A stretch of 21,360 bases of DNA from a virus: positions 1 through 21,360 of the IMG/VR virus record IMGVR_UViG_3300043331_000996; one strand, 5' to 3'. A program made the translations under genes and the position numbers. Position 1 is the first letter of the stretch. The number at the start of each line of letters is the position of its first letter. Positions 5,671 through 13,226 of the stretch are shown here, piece after piece. Below the pieces are notes generated by a model. It searched no databases. It had not been told where the DNA came from and was given only the letters and a program-made list of their open reading frames with translations.

Positions 5671-6018
5671 GTGCCGACGGGTCTCGATCTGCGCGGTCTC
5701 GGTATGAGATCACAGCTTACTGGAACGGCGCTCCAGGGAACGCGGCCGATAAGGGTTGCCGACGTCGATGTTGGGGACCCTGGGGAAGCGTGGAATGAGG
5801 TCAACCGCCTTCGAGGCTATGGGGACGCCACATATCATGGGCCGCCGGAGATTTACGGCAATGCGGCTGAGCGACAGCGCATTATCAATGAGGAGGCGGC
5901 GAACGTGACGAATGAGATGGAGGCGGAGATTCTGCACCAGCTGGCGCTGAAGTGGGGCGTCGCCTCTCCGTTTGGGAACGGGGCGCCGATGGGACCGCCG
6001 CTGCCGGCCGAGAAGTGA
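5671..6018 (+). CDS. Small virion-operon protein with TGxxL motif, unknown function
   Basis: A 115-residue protein from GTG 5671, preceded by GGGGGA. The N-terminus has two copies of a short motif, PTGLDLRG (2-9) and LTGTALQG (16-23), shared with the proteins at 10026 and 10538. The rest is helical and polar (ERQRIINEEAANVTNEMEAE then ILHQLALKWGVASPFGNG) and ends Pro-rich. The same frame is open upstream to 5500 apart from one TGA at 5656, so the original gene may have started at ATG 5632 (MARYATGF, stop, TGDGVPTGLDLRG). No family is recognised; its position between terminase subunit genes suggests a packaging or head role. Confidence 0.65.
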   Translation: MPTGLDLRGLGMRSQLTGTALQGTRPIRVADVDVGDPGEAWNEVNRLRGYGDATYHGPPEIYGNAAERQRIINEEAANVTNEMEAEILHQLALKWGVASPFGNGAPMGPPLPAEK

Positions 6019-6021
6019 GCC

Positions 6022-6186
6022 ATGCCGAAGGGGACGAGGGTTGACCGCGTGTACCGGGCGCTGCGGCGCAAGGGCGACGATCCGGGCAAGGCTGCGCGAA
6101 TAGCGCAGGCTGAGACGGGGTTGAGCTTGCAGACGGGCAAGCCTCCGAAGCACAAGACGGGACGGAGCTTGAGGAAGGGGCGATAG
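6022..6186 (+). CDS. Small basic conserved phage protein
   Basis: A 54-residue protein, MPKGTRVDRVYRALRRKGDD then PGKAARIAQAETGLSLQTGK, ending in a Lys/Arg-rich tail. It resembles the short basic proteins with VxRxxxxLxxxGxxxxxAARIAQAxTG that sit in structural operons of alphaproteobacterial phages (recalled). It starts 3 bases after the preceding stop and its TAG is followed directly by the next ATG, so it is clearly within the operon. Function unknown. Confidence 0.75.
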   Translation: MPKGTRVDRVYRALRRKGDDPGKAARIAQAETGLSLQTGKPPKHKTGRSLRKGR

Positions 6187-6456
6187 ATGGCGCTGGGCGA
6201 CACGACGTACCGGGGTGCTCTGCCCCTCTCCTCCATTGTGGCGGTGAAGACGGTTACGCCCTCGGACGCCAACGACCTGCCGGACGGGATGTGCCGAGGG
6301 TTCATGATCGGGGCGGCCGGCAATATCTCGATTATCGACGCGGCCGGCAACACGTCGACGATCACGGCGCCGGCGGTCGGGGTGATCCACTGGATTGCAT
6401 GCATGCGGGTGCGGGCGACCGGCACCACCGCGACGGCCATCCAGGCGCTGTACTGA
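6187..6456 (+). CDS. Small beta-rich protein resembling the Rcc01079-type spike base protein
   Basis: An 89-residue protein. The body, VTPSDANDLPDGMCRGFMIG then AAGNISIIDAAGNTSTITAP and ATGTTATAIQALY, is a beta-rich pattern of small phage/GTA proteins like the Rcc01079-family spike base protein of the Rhodobacter gene transfer agent (D-L-P-x-G...RGxxxGxxGxIxxxxxxG...G...xVxATGTTATxIxALY; recalled similarity, not searched). If so it is a virion surface or decoration protein. It lies between the two terminase genes rather than near the coat gene, which is unusual. It begins immediately after the previous stop. Confidence 0.6.
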   Translation: MALGDTTYRGALPLSSIVAVKTVTPSDANDLPDGMCRGFMIGAAGNISIIDAAGNTSTITAPAVGVIHWIACMRVRATGTTATAIQALY

Positions 6457-6470
6457 AAAAAGCCGCGCGC

Positions 6471-7853
6471 GTGAGCCTGGCGAAAGAGCTGGCCATCCTC
6501 AGCGAGGCTGAGAGCAACGAGGTTCTGGCGGAGCTGACGCCGGAGCAGCTGGAAAGCCTGGCGTATGACTGGGCGACGTGGGCGCGGCCCGAGCAGCTGC
6601 CGCCCGAGCTGGGCAACGACGGCATGCCCTGGAACACGTGGGTCTACCTGGCCGGCCGCGGCACCGGCAAGACGCGCGCGGGAGCCGAGTGGCTGAGGGC
6701 GGAGGTGTGCGGGGCCACTCCGCTGGGCGCCGGACGGCGCAAGCGCTTTGCGATCATCGGCGAGACGTCGAAGGACGTGCGCGACGTTCTGATCGAGGGG
6801 GAATCGGGGCTGCTGGCCGTGCACCCGCGCGACTTCCGGCCGATCTACAAGCCCAGCGTGGCGACCTTGGAGTGGCCGAACGGGGCGCGGGCGACGCTTT
6901 ACAACGGCACCGAGCCCGATCAGCTGAGGGGACCGCAGTTCGACGGCGCGCTGGTCGACGAGCTGGCCAAGTACCGCTACGCGCAGGACACCTGGGACAT
7001 GCTGCAATTCGGCTTGCGGCTCGGGAATCATCCGCGCGCGATGGTGACGACGACGCCGCGGCCGATCAAGCTGCTCAAGGATCTGGTGAAGGATCCCAAG
7101 TCGGCCGTCACGCGCGGCAAGACGGAGGACAACGCGGAGAACCTGGCGGCCTCGTTCCTGCTGCAGGTGCGCGCGCGGTACGCCGGCACGCGGCTGGGTC
7201 GGCAGGAGCTGGATGCCGAGCTGCTGGAGGACGTGCCGGGGGCCTTGTGGCGGCGCTCAAACCTGGACGAGTACCGGGTGAAGCCGGCCGGGCTGCCGGA
7301 CATGAAGCGAATCGTGGTGGCGGTCGATCCGGCGGCGAAGGCGAAGGACAGCCAGCGCGGGGAGAACGGAGCGGAGACCGGCATTGTGACATGCGGGCTC
7401 GGCGTCGACGGCCGCGGCTACGTGCTCGACGATTCAACGACCATCGAGGGGCCGGACAAGTGGGGCAGGCTGGCGGTGGCGGCCTACGACCGCAACCAGG
7501 CCGATGCCATCGTGGCGGAGATCAACAACGGCGGCGACATGGTGCCGTTCGTGATCCGGAGCGTGCGCGATTCGATCAAGGTCATCGTCGTCACGGCGTC
7601 CAGAGGGAAAGTGACGCGCGCGGAGCCGGTCTCCGCGCTCTACGAGCAGGGCCGGGTGTCCCATGTCGGCAGCTTTGCCGCGCTTGAAGATCAGATGTGC
7701 GCATTCACGGTCACCGATGCCGACGATGTGAGCCTCAAGGACCGCACCGACGCGCTGGTATGGGCCTTCACCGAGCTGTTTCCGGCGCTGGTAACGGTGA
7801 AAAAGCGCAAGTGGGCGGACAAATGGGCCGGCCGCCGCGGCTGGATGGGGTGA
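6471..7853 (+). CDS. Terminase large subunit, packaging ATPase/nuclease
   Basis: A 460-residue motor protein that translocates phage DNA into the prohead and cuts it. The ATPase domain has Walker A GRGTGKTR at 62-69, Walker B GALVDE at 159-164, and the coupling motif TTTPRP at 193-198. The nuclease domain has acidic residues in VAVDPAA (Asp286), AEINNGG (Glu350) and DRTDALVWAF (Asp427), the RNase H-like set of the T4 gp17/Terminase_6 group. The GTG at 6471 fits the usual N-terminus (SLAKELAILSEAE); the open frame reaches further upstream only as a shadow of the preceding gene. The stop lies 4 bases before the portal GTG. All catalytic motifs appear intact. Confidence 0.95.
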   Translation: MSLAKELAILSEAESNEVLAELTPEQLESLAYDWATWARPEQLPPELGNDGMPWNTWVYLAGRGTGKTRAGAEWLRAEVCGATPLGAGRRKRFAIIGETSKDVRDVLIEGESGLLAVHPRDFRPIYKPSVATLEWPNGARATLYNGTEPDQLRGPQFDGALVDELAKYRYAQDTWDMLQFGLRLGNHPRAMVTTTPRPIKLLKDLVKDPKSAVTRGKTEDNAENLAASFLLQVRARYAGTRLGRQELDAELLEDVPGALWRRSNLDEYRVKPAGLPDMKRIVVAVDPAAKAKDSQRGENGAETGIVTCGLGVDGRGYVLDDSTTIEGPDKWGRLAVAAYDRNQADAIVAEINNGGDMVPFVIRSVRDSIKVIVVTASRGKVTRAEPVSALYEQGRVSHVGSFAALEDQMCAFTVTDADDVSLKDRTDALVWAFTELFPALVTVKKRKWADKWAGRRGWMG

Positions 7854-7857
7854 AATA

Positions 7858-10026
7858 GTGGCCTATGCCGCGTTGGCGACCCGCGACGAGCTGAGGGGCA
7901 GCGACGACCTCGTAAAGGAGGCGGTGGAAGTCGCGGAGGCCAACTACAATCATGACCGCGAGAACCGCATGGAGGGCATCCGCGACCTCCAATTCCTGGC
8001 CAACGACCAGTGGGACGCGCGCGACCGGCGCCAGCGCGAGGCGGACGACCGGCCGGTGCTGACGGTCAACCGGCTGATCCAGCCGGTGAAGCTGGTCGCC
8101 AACTCGATCCGCTTCTCGGTGCCGGGCGTCAAGACCGTGCCGGTGGACCGCGAGGGCGACGAATCGACGGCGTGGGTGCTGGGCGGGCTGATCAGGCAGA
8201 TCCAGCGCCAGTCGATGGCGACATGGGTCTATTCGGTGGCGACGGGTCACGCGGCGGCCTGCGGCATCGGCCATTTCCGCGTGCTCAGCGATTACGTCGA
8301 CGACGACGTTTTCGACCAGGAGCTGAAGGTCAAGCTGATCCCGCACCCCTTCGCGGTGCTGTGGGACGCGGCCGCCCAGGAGCCGGACCGCTCGGACGCC
8401 TGCAACTGCCTCGTTCTGGAGTTCATACCGCCCAAGGAGTTCAAGCGGCGCTATCCGGGCGCGGCCGCGAGCGACTTTCAGGGCTCGAGCGCCATCCTGC
8501 CGGGCGGCAATTTCCAGTGGTTCCGGCCCGAGGCGGTGGTGATCGCGGAATTCTGGCGCCGGGTGCCGTGCGAGAAGAAACTGGGCCAGCTCGCCGACGG
8601 CAGCGTGATCGACCTCACCAACGTCAAGGCGCTGCCCGGAGGCATGCAGGTGGTGAGGGAGCGGACCGTCAACAGCTACCGCGTCGAGCAGAGCCTGGTG
8701 TCGGGGCGCGAGGTGCTCGAAGGCCCGAACGAGTGGGCGGGCAAGTGGATTCCCATCGTGCCGGTGCTGGGCAACGAGATTCCACAGGAGTCGACGGTCG
8801 TGCGGCACGGGCTCGTCCGCTTCGCCCGCGATCCGCAGAGGATGTATAATTACTGGCGTTCGCAGTCGGCGGAATGGATCGGGCAGGCGGCCAAGGCGCC
8901 ATGGCTGGCTGAGGCCGAGCAGATCGAGGACTACAAGGATCTGTGGGACACGGCGAACACCACGCCGCGGCCCTATCTGCTTTACAAGGGCGACCCGCAG
9001 AACCCGCAGAGGAAGCCAGAGAGGATGCGCCCAGCCGAGCCGCCGGCGGCTCTCTGGCAGGAAGGCAACATCTCCTCCGACGAGATCAAGGCGACCACGG
9101 GCATGCAGGACGCGAGCCTGGGGGCGCGATCGAACGAGATTTCCGGGCGGGGCATCGAGGCCAGGCAGCGACAGGGCGAGATCGGCAACTACGAGTTCAT
9201 CCATAACCTTGGGATCAGCCTCAACCACACGGGCCGCATCCTCCTCGACCTCGCGCCCAAGGTCTACGACACCAGCCGCACGGTGCGCATCCTCGACGAA
9301 TTCGAGAAGGAGCACTTCGTGCCCGTCAACGCCGTCGCCTACACCGAGGACGGCCAGGCGGTGCTGGTGCATGACCTGACGGCCGGCAAGTACGACGTGG
9401 CCATCAAGCTTGGGCCGTCGTTCCTGACGCGGCGCGAGGAGGCGGCGGCCCAGCAGGTGGAGTTCCTGAAGCTCAACCCCGAGGCCTTCAGCCTGGTCGG
9501 CGACATCGTGGCGGAGGAGCAGGACTGGCCGGGCGCCTCCAAGATCGCCAAGCGGCTGAAGCGCGCCATCCCGCCCGACATCCTGGGCGACGATGCCACC
9601 GAGCCGCCCAAGCCGCCAGACCCGCTGATGGTCGAGGGCGCGAAGCAGGAGGTGCGCGAGAAGAAGGCGAGCGCCGACAAGAAGGAGGCCGAGGCGCGGC
9701 GTGCGCATGCCGAGGCGGAGCTGGCCGGCGCACAGGCCGGCAAGCACGCCGCGGATGCCCATCTGGCGGTCGCCAAGGCCTTCCGCGAGCGCGTGGGCGC
9801 TCTTGTCGATGCCTCTCCGCAGGGCGATCCAGGCGCGGCGCGGCGCGAGGAGGAGATGCATGCCGCCGAGCTGCGGCACGAGGCGGAGATGCATGCCGCC
9901 GACATGGCCAAGCGGGGAGCGGAGGTGGAGCTGACACGTACCAAGGCCATGCGCGAGCGCATGGGGGCGAGGGTCGACGTGCACAACGCGACCAAGCCTG
10001 AGCCGAGACCGAAGGGCTCGAAGTAG
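7858..10026 (+). CDS. P22-type portal protein
   Basis: A 722-residue protein, close to the 725 of P22 gp1, that forms the dodecameric channel through which DNA enters and leaves the head. Diagnostic stretches are the N-terminal NYNHDRENRMEGIRDLQFLA followed by NDQWDARDRRQREADDRPVL and TVNRL, the central EFWRR, and MYNYWRSQSAEWIGQAAKAP. About the last 140 residues are a charged Ala/Glu/Lys/Arg helical region, matching the long C-terminal helical barrel of P22-type portals. A 15-base direct repeat in this tail encodes EMHAA twice. It starts at GTG 7858, and its TAG overlaps the next GTG by one base (TAGTG). Terminase and scaffold neighbours agree. Confidence 0.93.
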   Translation: MAYAALATRDELRGSDDLVKEAVEVAEANYNHDRENRMEGIRDLQFLANDQWDARDRRQREADDRPVLTVNRLIQPVKLVANSIRFSVPGVKTVPVDREGDESTAWVLGGLIRQIQRQSMATWVYSVATGHAAACGIGHFRVLSDYVDDDVFDQELKVKLIPHPFAVLWDAAAQEPDRSDACNCLVLEFIPPKEFKRRYPGAAASDFQGSSAILPGGNFQWFRPEAVVIAEFWRRVPCEKKLGQLADGSVIDLTNVKALPGGMQVVRERTVNSYRVEQSLVSGREVLEGPNEWAGKWIPIVPVLGNEIPQESTVVRHGLVRFARDPQRMYNYWRSQSAEWIGQAAKAPWLAEAEQIEDYKDLWDTANTTPRPYLLYKGDPQNPQRKPERMRPAEPPAALWQEGNISSDEIKATTGMQDASLGARSNEISGRGIEARQRQGEIGNYEFIHNLGISLNHTGRILLDLAPKVYDTSRTVRILDEFEKEHFVPVNAVAYTEDGQAVLVHDLTAGKYDVAIKLGPSFLTRREEAAAQQVEFLKLNPEAFSLVGDIVAEEQDWPGASKIAKRLKRAIPPDILGDDATEPPKPPDPLMVEGAKQEVREKKASADKKEAEARRAHAEAELAGAQAGKHAADAHLAVAKAFRERVGALVDASPQGDPGAARREEEMHAAELRHEAEMHAADMAKRGAEVELTRTKAMRERMGARVDVHNATKPEPRPKGSK

Positions 10027-10538
10027 TGGCCCGCTACGCGACGGGTGCCGACCTGCGCCAGAGAGCGGTGCAGCTGGCTACCGGGCCCAGTGGTGCAGAC
10101 TTGTCGCGCGGCGCTCCGCCGCCTCAGCCTGGCCAGCCTTCATCTCGCTTCACTCCGTTGGATGATCTCGATGTGAACGGTTACCAGCTGCGGCTGGGCG
10201 ATCCTAAATTGCAGGATGGAGCGGACAGGGACGACGACGAGGAGCTGGCGATCCAGAATGCTTTTGAGCGCCTCGTGGGTCTGCCGGTCAGCAAAAGCCT
10301 GGACGAGGCTTTCGAGGCGAACCAGGGCGATAATCCGAGAACACCCTTCCTTGATCGGCTGAGGAGCGATCAGGGGGCGACCGATCATCCCGGCGAGCCC
10401 TCGATGGCCGGCATCTTCATGCGGAGGTGGCGCACCGATCCCTCCGAGCAGACCCGGCAGGATATCGAACTGTTGAGCAAGGCGACGGGCGTGCGGCCGC
10501 CTTGGGAACGAGTGCCGCGCAACTATCGAGGTTTCTGA
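10026..10538 (+). CDS. Small portal-adjacent protein with paired TGADL motif, unknown function
   Basis: A 170-residue protein beginning MARYATGADLRQRAV, with a second copy PSGADLSRG at residues 21-29. This paired motif recurs in the next gene and in the protein at 5671. Residues 35-170 are polar and acidic, with no recognised domain, membrane segment or coil (FTPLDDLDVNGYQLRLGDPK near the start, TGVRPPWERVPRNYRGF at the end). The GTG start is supported by the TAGTG overlap with the portal stop, and the end overlaps the next ATG as TGATG. Lying between portal and scaffold, it is probably a minor head component or assembly factor, by inference only. Confidence 0.7.
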   Translation: MARYATGADLRQRAVQLATGPSGADLSRGAPPPQPGQPSSRFTPLDDLDVNGYQLRLGDPKLQDGADRDDDEELAIQNAFERLVGLPVSKSLDEAFEANQGDNPRTPFLDRLRSDQGATDHPGEPSMAGIFMRRWRTDPSEQTRQDIELLSKATGVRPPWERVPRNYRGF

Positions 10539-11029
10539 TGGCGAGAATGATGACGGGTGCATCCTTGCGCGGCGCGCCAATGGCGATGCCGGCCGGTGGC
10601 ACTCCCACAGGTGCCGATCTCCAGCGCGGGCCCAGCATGATGGCCGGCGACGGGCCCGACGCGGAGCCCGATGCCGACCCGGACGATCAGGGGGCTCCGG
10701 CCGGCGGCAATCTCGACCAGGCCATCGCGCAGGTGCTCCAGGCGGCCCAGGCGCAGGGTTTCCGGCTGCCCCAGGGCGTGGTGCCCCCCGACCAGCTGCC
10801 CCAGGTGTACGATCAGATCCTGAAGGCTGCCGCGCAGAACCCGGACATGCAGACGGATGGCGGCATTGCGCTCATCGAGCGCTTGGCGAAGTCGCTGGGC
10901 CTCCCCTCGCCCTACGGAGAGCAGGACCCAAACGCGCCCGACTATGCGCTGGGCGGCGAGGACCCGACCGCCATCCCGAGCGCGCGAAACATGACGCCCG
11001 TTCCGCCGGGCTTCAATCCGCGACGCTGA
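10538..11029 (+). CDS. Small acidic portal-adjacent protein, unknown function
   Basis: A 163-residue protein starting MARMMTGASLRGAPM at the TGATG overlap with the previous stop; a longer frame from 10427 is only a shadow. A second motif copy, PTGADLQRG, follows at 23-31. Residues 36-60 are an acidic Asp/Pro/Glu linker, and 60-135 form a helical domain (NLDQAIAQVLQAAQAQGFRL, then GVVPPDQLPQVYDQILKAAA). The C-terminus is Pro-rich (MTPVPPGFNPRR). No family is recognised. It is the last gene before the internal terminator at 11056. Confidence 0.7.
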   Translation: MARMMTGASLRGAPMAMPAGGTPTGADLQRGPSMMAGDGPDAEPDADPDDQGAPAGGNLDQAIAQVLQAAQAQGFRLPQGVVPPDQLPQVYDQILKAAAQNPDMQTDGGIALIERLAKSLGLPSPYGEQDPNAPDYALGGEDPTAIPSARNMTPVPPGFNPRR

Positions 11030-11052
11030 CGAACCCCGAAAGGGAGACCTTT

Positions 11053-11088
11053 ATGGCCCGCCAACAGGCGGGCTTTTTGTTGGAGTGA
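11053..11088 (+). CDS. Candidate 11-codon mini-ORF overlapping the terminator
   Basis: ATG 11053 opens an 11-residue frame, MARQQAGFLLE, preceded by AAAGGGAG 6 bases upstream and ending at TGA 11088, four bases before the scaffold TTG. The coding sequence runs through both arms of the terminator, so ribosomes on it would disrupt the hairpin, like a leader-peptide control. Coding status cannot be proved from sequence. It begins MAR like other short genes of this operon. Confidence 0.3.
   Translation: MARQQAGFLLE
11056..11078 (+). terminator. Intrinsic terminator inside the virion operon
   Basis: Perfect 7-base arms GCCCGCC (11056-11062) and GGCGGGC (11067-11073) enclose an AACA loop and are followed by five Ts (11074-11078). 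This is a textbook Rho-independent terminator on the plus strand. It separates the terminase/portal block from the scaffold/coat block. Transcripts for the coat must either read through or begin at an unseen promoter nearby; no clear promoter was identified in 11030-11091. Confidence 0.8.
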
Positions 11089-11091
11089 CCC

Positions 11092-11943
11092 TTGGCTGCA
11101 AGAACCCCCGCCGCGCCGGCCGACGGAAATGCCGGCAACCCCGCTGATCCGCAAGCTTCCGACCCCGGTAGGGAGCCCGATGCGCACGAGACCCCGGAGC
11201 AGGACGACAGCGAGCTCGAGGCCCGCACCCAAGAGGGTGAGGGCGACGGCGAGCCTCCAAGTCCAGACGGCGAGCCCGCGGCCGACCCAGCGGCAAAGGC
11301 AAATGCAGAGCCGCAGCCAAAGCCCAAATCGCGCTACCAGCAGCGCGTCGAACGGCTGGTTCAGGAACGAGATGCGGCTGTCAGGCGTGCCGAGCACTAT
11401 GAAGGCATGGCGAAGAAGCACGGCACGGCGAAGCCGCTCGATCCCTTGGCCTTCCGGTCCGACGCCGACTATCAGCGTGCCCTCATCAAGGACACCTCGC
11501 GCGAGCAGCGCGCGGAGTTCGCCCGCTCGGAAGCCGAGAGCGCCGCCCAGCAGGCGCAGGTCGTCGAGCAGCAGATCTGGGACGCGCGGGTAGCCGACTA
11601 TCGCGAGCAGGTGCCCGATTTCGAGCAGGTGGCCTATTCCAACGGCGTCACCTACTCCCAGCACGGCATCAAGATGCTCAGGCAGCACCCGTCGGGGCCG
11701 CAGCTCGCCTACTACCTGGGCAAGAATTCGGCCGAGGCTCAGCGCATCGCCAACCTGTCGCCGCTGGAAACGGCCTTCGAGCTTGGCTCCCTGTCAGAAC
11801 GCCTGAAGGGGCCGCCGAGGAAGGTGGTTTCCAAAGCCCCCAACCCCGTGCCCACCGTGCGTGGCCGCACCGCCGCCACCGGCTTCCAGCCGGACAGCGA
11901 CGACATCGACGGCTATTTCGCATGGAGGGACAAGCTGCAGTGA
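11092..11943 (+). CDS. Scaffolding-like protein
   Basis: A 283-residue protein in the P22 scaffold position, between portal and coat. Residues 1-80 are low-complexity, acidic and Pro/Ala-rich (DAHETPEQDDSELEARTQEG); residues 82-110 form a charged coil (SRYQQRVERLVQERDAAVRR), and further helices follow (AEFARSEAESAAQQAQVVEQ). The C-terminus is basic then acidic (RKVVSKAPNPVPTVRGR...DSDDIDGYFAWRDKLQ). This is the general design of P22-type scaffolds, which are mostly helical and bind coat through the C-terminus. The start is TTG 11092, supported by GGAG at 11082-11085 with a 6-base spacing; no ATG or GTG fits better. Family assignment rests on position and composition. Confidence 0.75.
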   Translation: MAARTPAAPADGNAGNPADPQASDPGREPDAHETPEQDDSELEARTQEGEGDGEPPSPDGEPAADPAAKANAEPQPKPKSRYQQRVERLVQERDAAVRRAEHYEGMAKKHGTAKPLDPLAFRSDADYQRALIKDTSREQRAEFARSEAESAAQQAQVVEQQIWDARVADYREQVPDFEQVAYSNGVTYSQHGIKMLRQHPSGPQLAYYLGKNSAEAQRIANLSPLETAFELGSLSERLKGPPRKVVSKAPNPVPTVRGRTAATGFQPDSDDIDGYFAWRDKLQ

Positions 11944-11954
11944 GCTGACCTCCC

Positions 11955-13226
11955 ATGTCAAACGCCTTCAACGTCCACAAGATCATCGCCAACGAGGCCC
12001 TGTATTGGTTCGAGAACGAGCTGGTGCTGGGCAACCTGGTCTGGCGCGGCTACGAGCGCGAGTGGCGCTCGATGAACGGCCACCGGGTCGGTGACAACAT
12101 CGACATCGACCGGCCGGCGCGCTTTATCTCCGTCAACGGCCCCGATATCAGCGGCCAGGTGCAGGACGTCGTCTACGGCAAGAAGAACATCAAGCTCAAC
12201 ATCCAGAAGACGGTGCCCTTCCAGTTCGACGCCCGCGGGCTTACGACCGATGCCGATATCCGGCGCGTGGGCGAGGAGTCGATCAGGGCCGCCGCCTCGC
12301 GTCTTGCTCAGGACGTGGAAAGCGCCATTGCCGGCATCTACTGGCAATTCGCCAACGTGTTCGGCACGCCGGGCACGCCGGCGACGGTGACCAAGGTGCT
12401 GGGCACCGGCGGCGCCATCCTCACCAACCTCGCGGTCGAGATGCCGGGCCGCAACGCCGCGCTTGAGCCCAACGTCAAGGTCGAGTTCGCCGATCAGCTC
12501 AAGAGCCTGGCCAACACCGGCAAGGAGCGCGCGGCCCTGGAGCGCACCAGGCTGGGTCCGCTGCACAACTTCGATACCTACGAATCAGCCTCCATCGCCG
12601 TGCATACCGCGGGCGACTGGCAGGGAACGGTGCTCGTGCAGGGTGCGGGCCAGGCCTCGACCTTCGCGCTGACCAAGGACACCTGGACGCAGAACTTCAA
12701 CATCGACGGCTTCACGACCGCCACGGCGGCCCTGAAGAAGGGCGACTGCTTCACGATTGCCAACTGCTTCGAGGTCAATCCGGGAACGCTGCAGTCGACC
12801 GGCCGCCTGCGCCGCTTCGCGCTGACGGCGGATGCGGCGGCGGTGGCGAGCGCGGCGACGGTGAACATCACCCCGCCCATCATTCCACTCACCTCCGGCA
12901 CTGCGGCCGACAAGGCCAACGCGACGGTGACCGTGGCGCCAGCGGACAACGCGGTCATCACCCCGATCTTCGGCACCTCGGCTCCGACGGTGGGCGCGCA
13001 GTACCTGCAAAACCTGCTGTTCCACAAGAAGGCGATCAGCCTCGTGATGCGGCCACTGCAGCGGCTGGAGAGCTTCGTTGTGTGGGAGCAGAGGAACCGC
13101 AAGGGCCTGTCGCTCACGCTGTCGAAGGGCGGGGACATCCTGAAGCACTCGGAAGTGTGGCGCCTCGATGCCCTGTTCGGGGTTGATGTACTGCACACCG
13201 ACCTGGGCTTGAGGCTGACCAACTGA
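11955..13226 (+). CDS. Major capsid (coat) protein, P22 gp5-like
   Basis: A 423-residue coat protein, close to the 430 of P22 gp5, forming the icosahedral shell with an HK97-type fold. The N-terminus MSNAFNVHKIIANEALYWFE, then NLVWRGYEREW, NGHRVGDNIDIDRPARF, GKKNIKLNIQKTVPFQFD and ARGLTTDADIRRV match the P22 coat family pattern. A beta-rich middle (about 195-330) with Ala/Thr-rich stretches could include an insertion domain. The C-terminus (VWRLDALFGVDVLHTDLGLR) is typical. It begins 11 bases after the scaffold stop, and its TGA overlaps the next ATG as TGATG. Confidence 0.93.
   Translation: MSNAFNVHKIIANEALYWFENELVLGNLVWRGYEREWRSMNGHRVGDNIDIDRPARFISVNGPDISGQVQDVVYGKKNIKLNIQKTVPFQFDARGLTTDADIRRVGEESIRAAASRLAQDVESAIAGIYWQFANVFGTPGTPATVTKVLGTGGAILTNLAVEMPGRNAALEPNVKVEFADQLKSLANTGKERAALERTRLGPLHNFDTYESASIAVHTAGDWQGTVLVQGAGQASTFALTKDTWTQNFNIDGFTTATAALKKGDCFTIANCFEVNPGTLQSTGRLRRFALTADAAAVASAATVNITPPIIPLTSGTAADKANATVTVAPADNAVITPIFGTSAPTVGAQYLQNLLFHKKAISLVMRPLQRLESFVVWEQRNRKGLSLTLSKGGDILKHSEVWRLDALFGVDVLHTDLGLRLTN

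Noticed and set aside
5853-7031. 392-codon open frame on the minus strand
   Set aside because: It is antisense to three small genes and the terminase ATPase domain with intact Walker motifs; no protein-like motif is present in the shadow.
7768-9984. 738-codon open frame on the minus strand
   Set aside because: It lies wholly antisense to the portal gene, whose P22-type sequence is clear. Its Leu/His/Arg/Gly-rich composition is the usual antisense shadow of GC-rich coding DNA.
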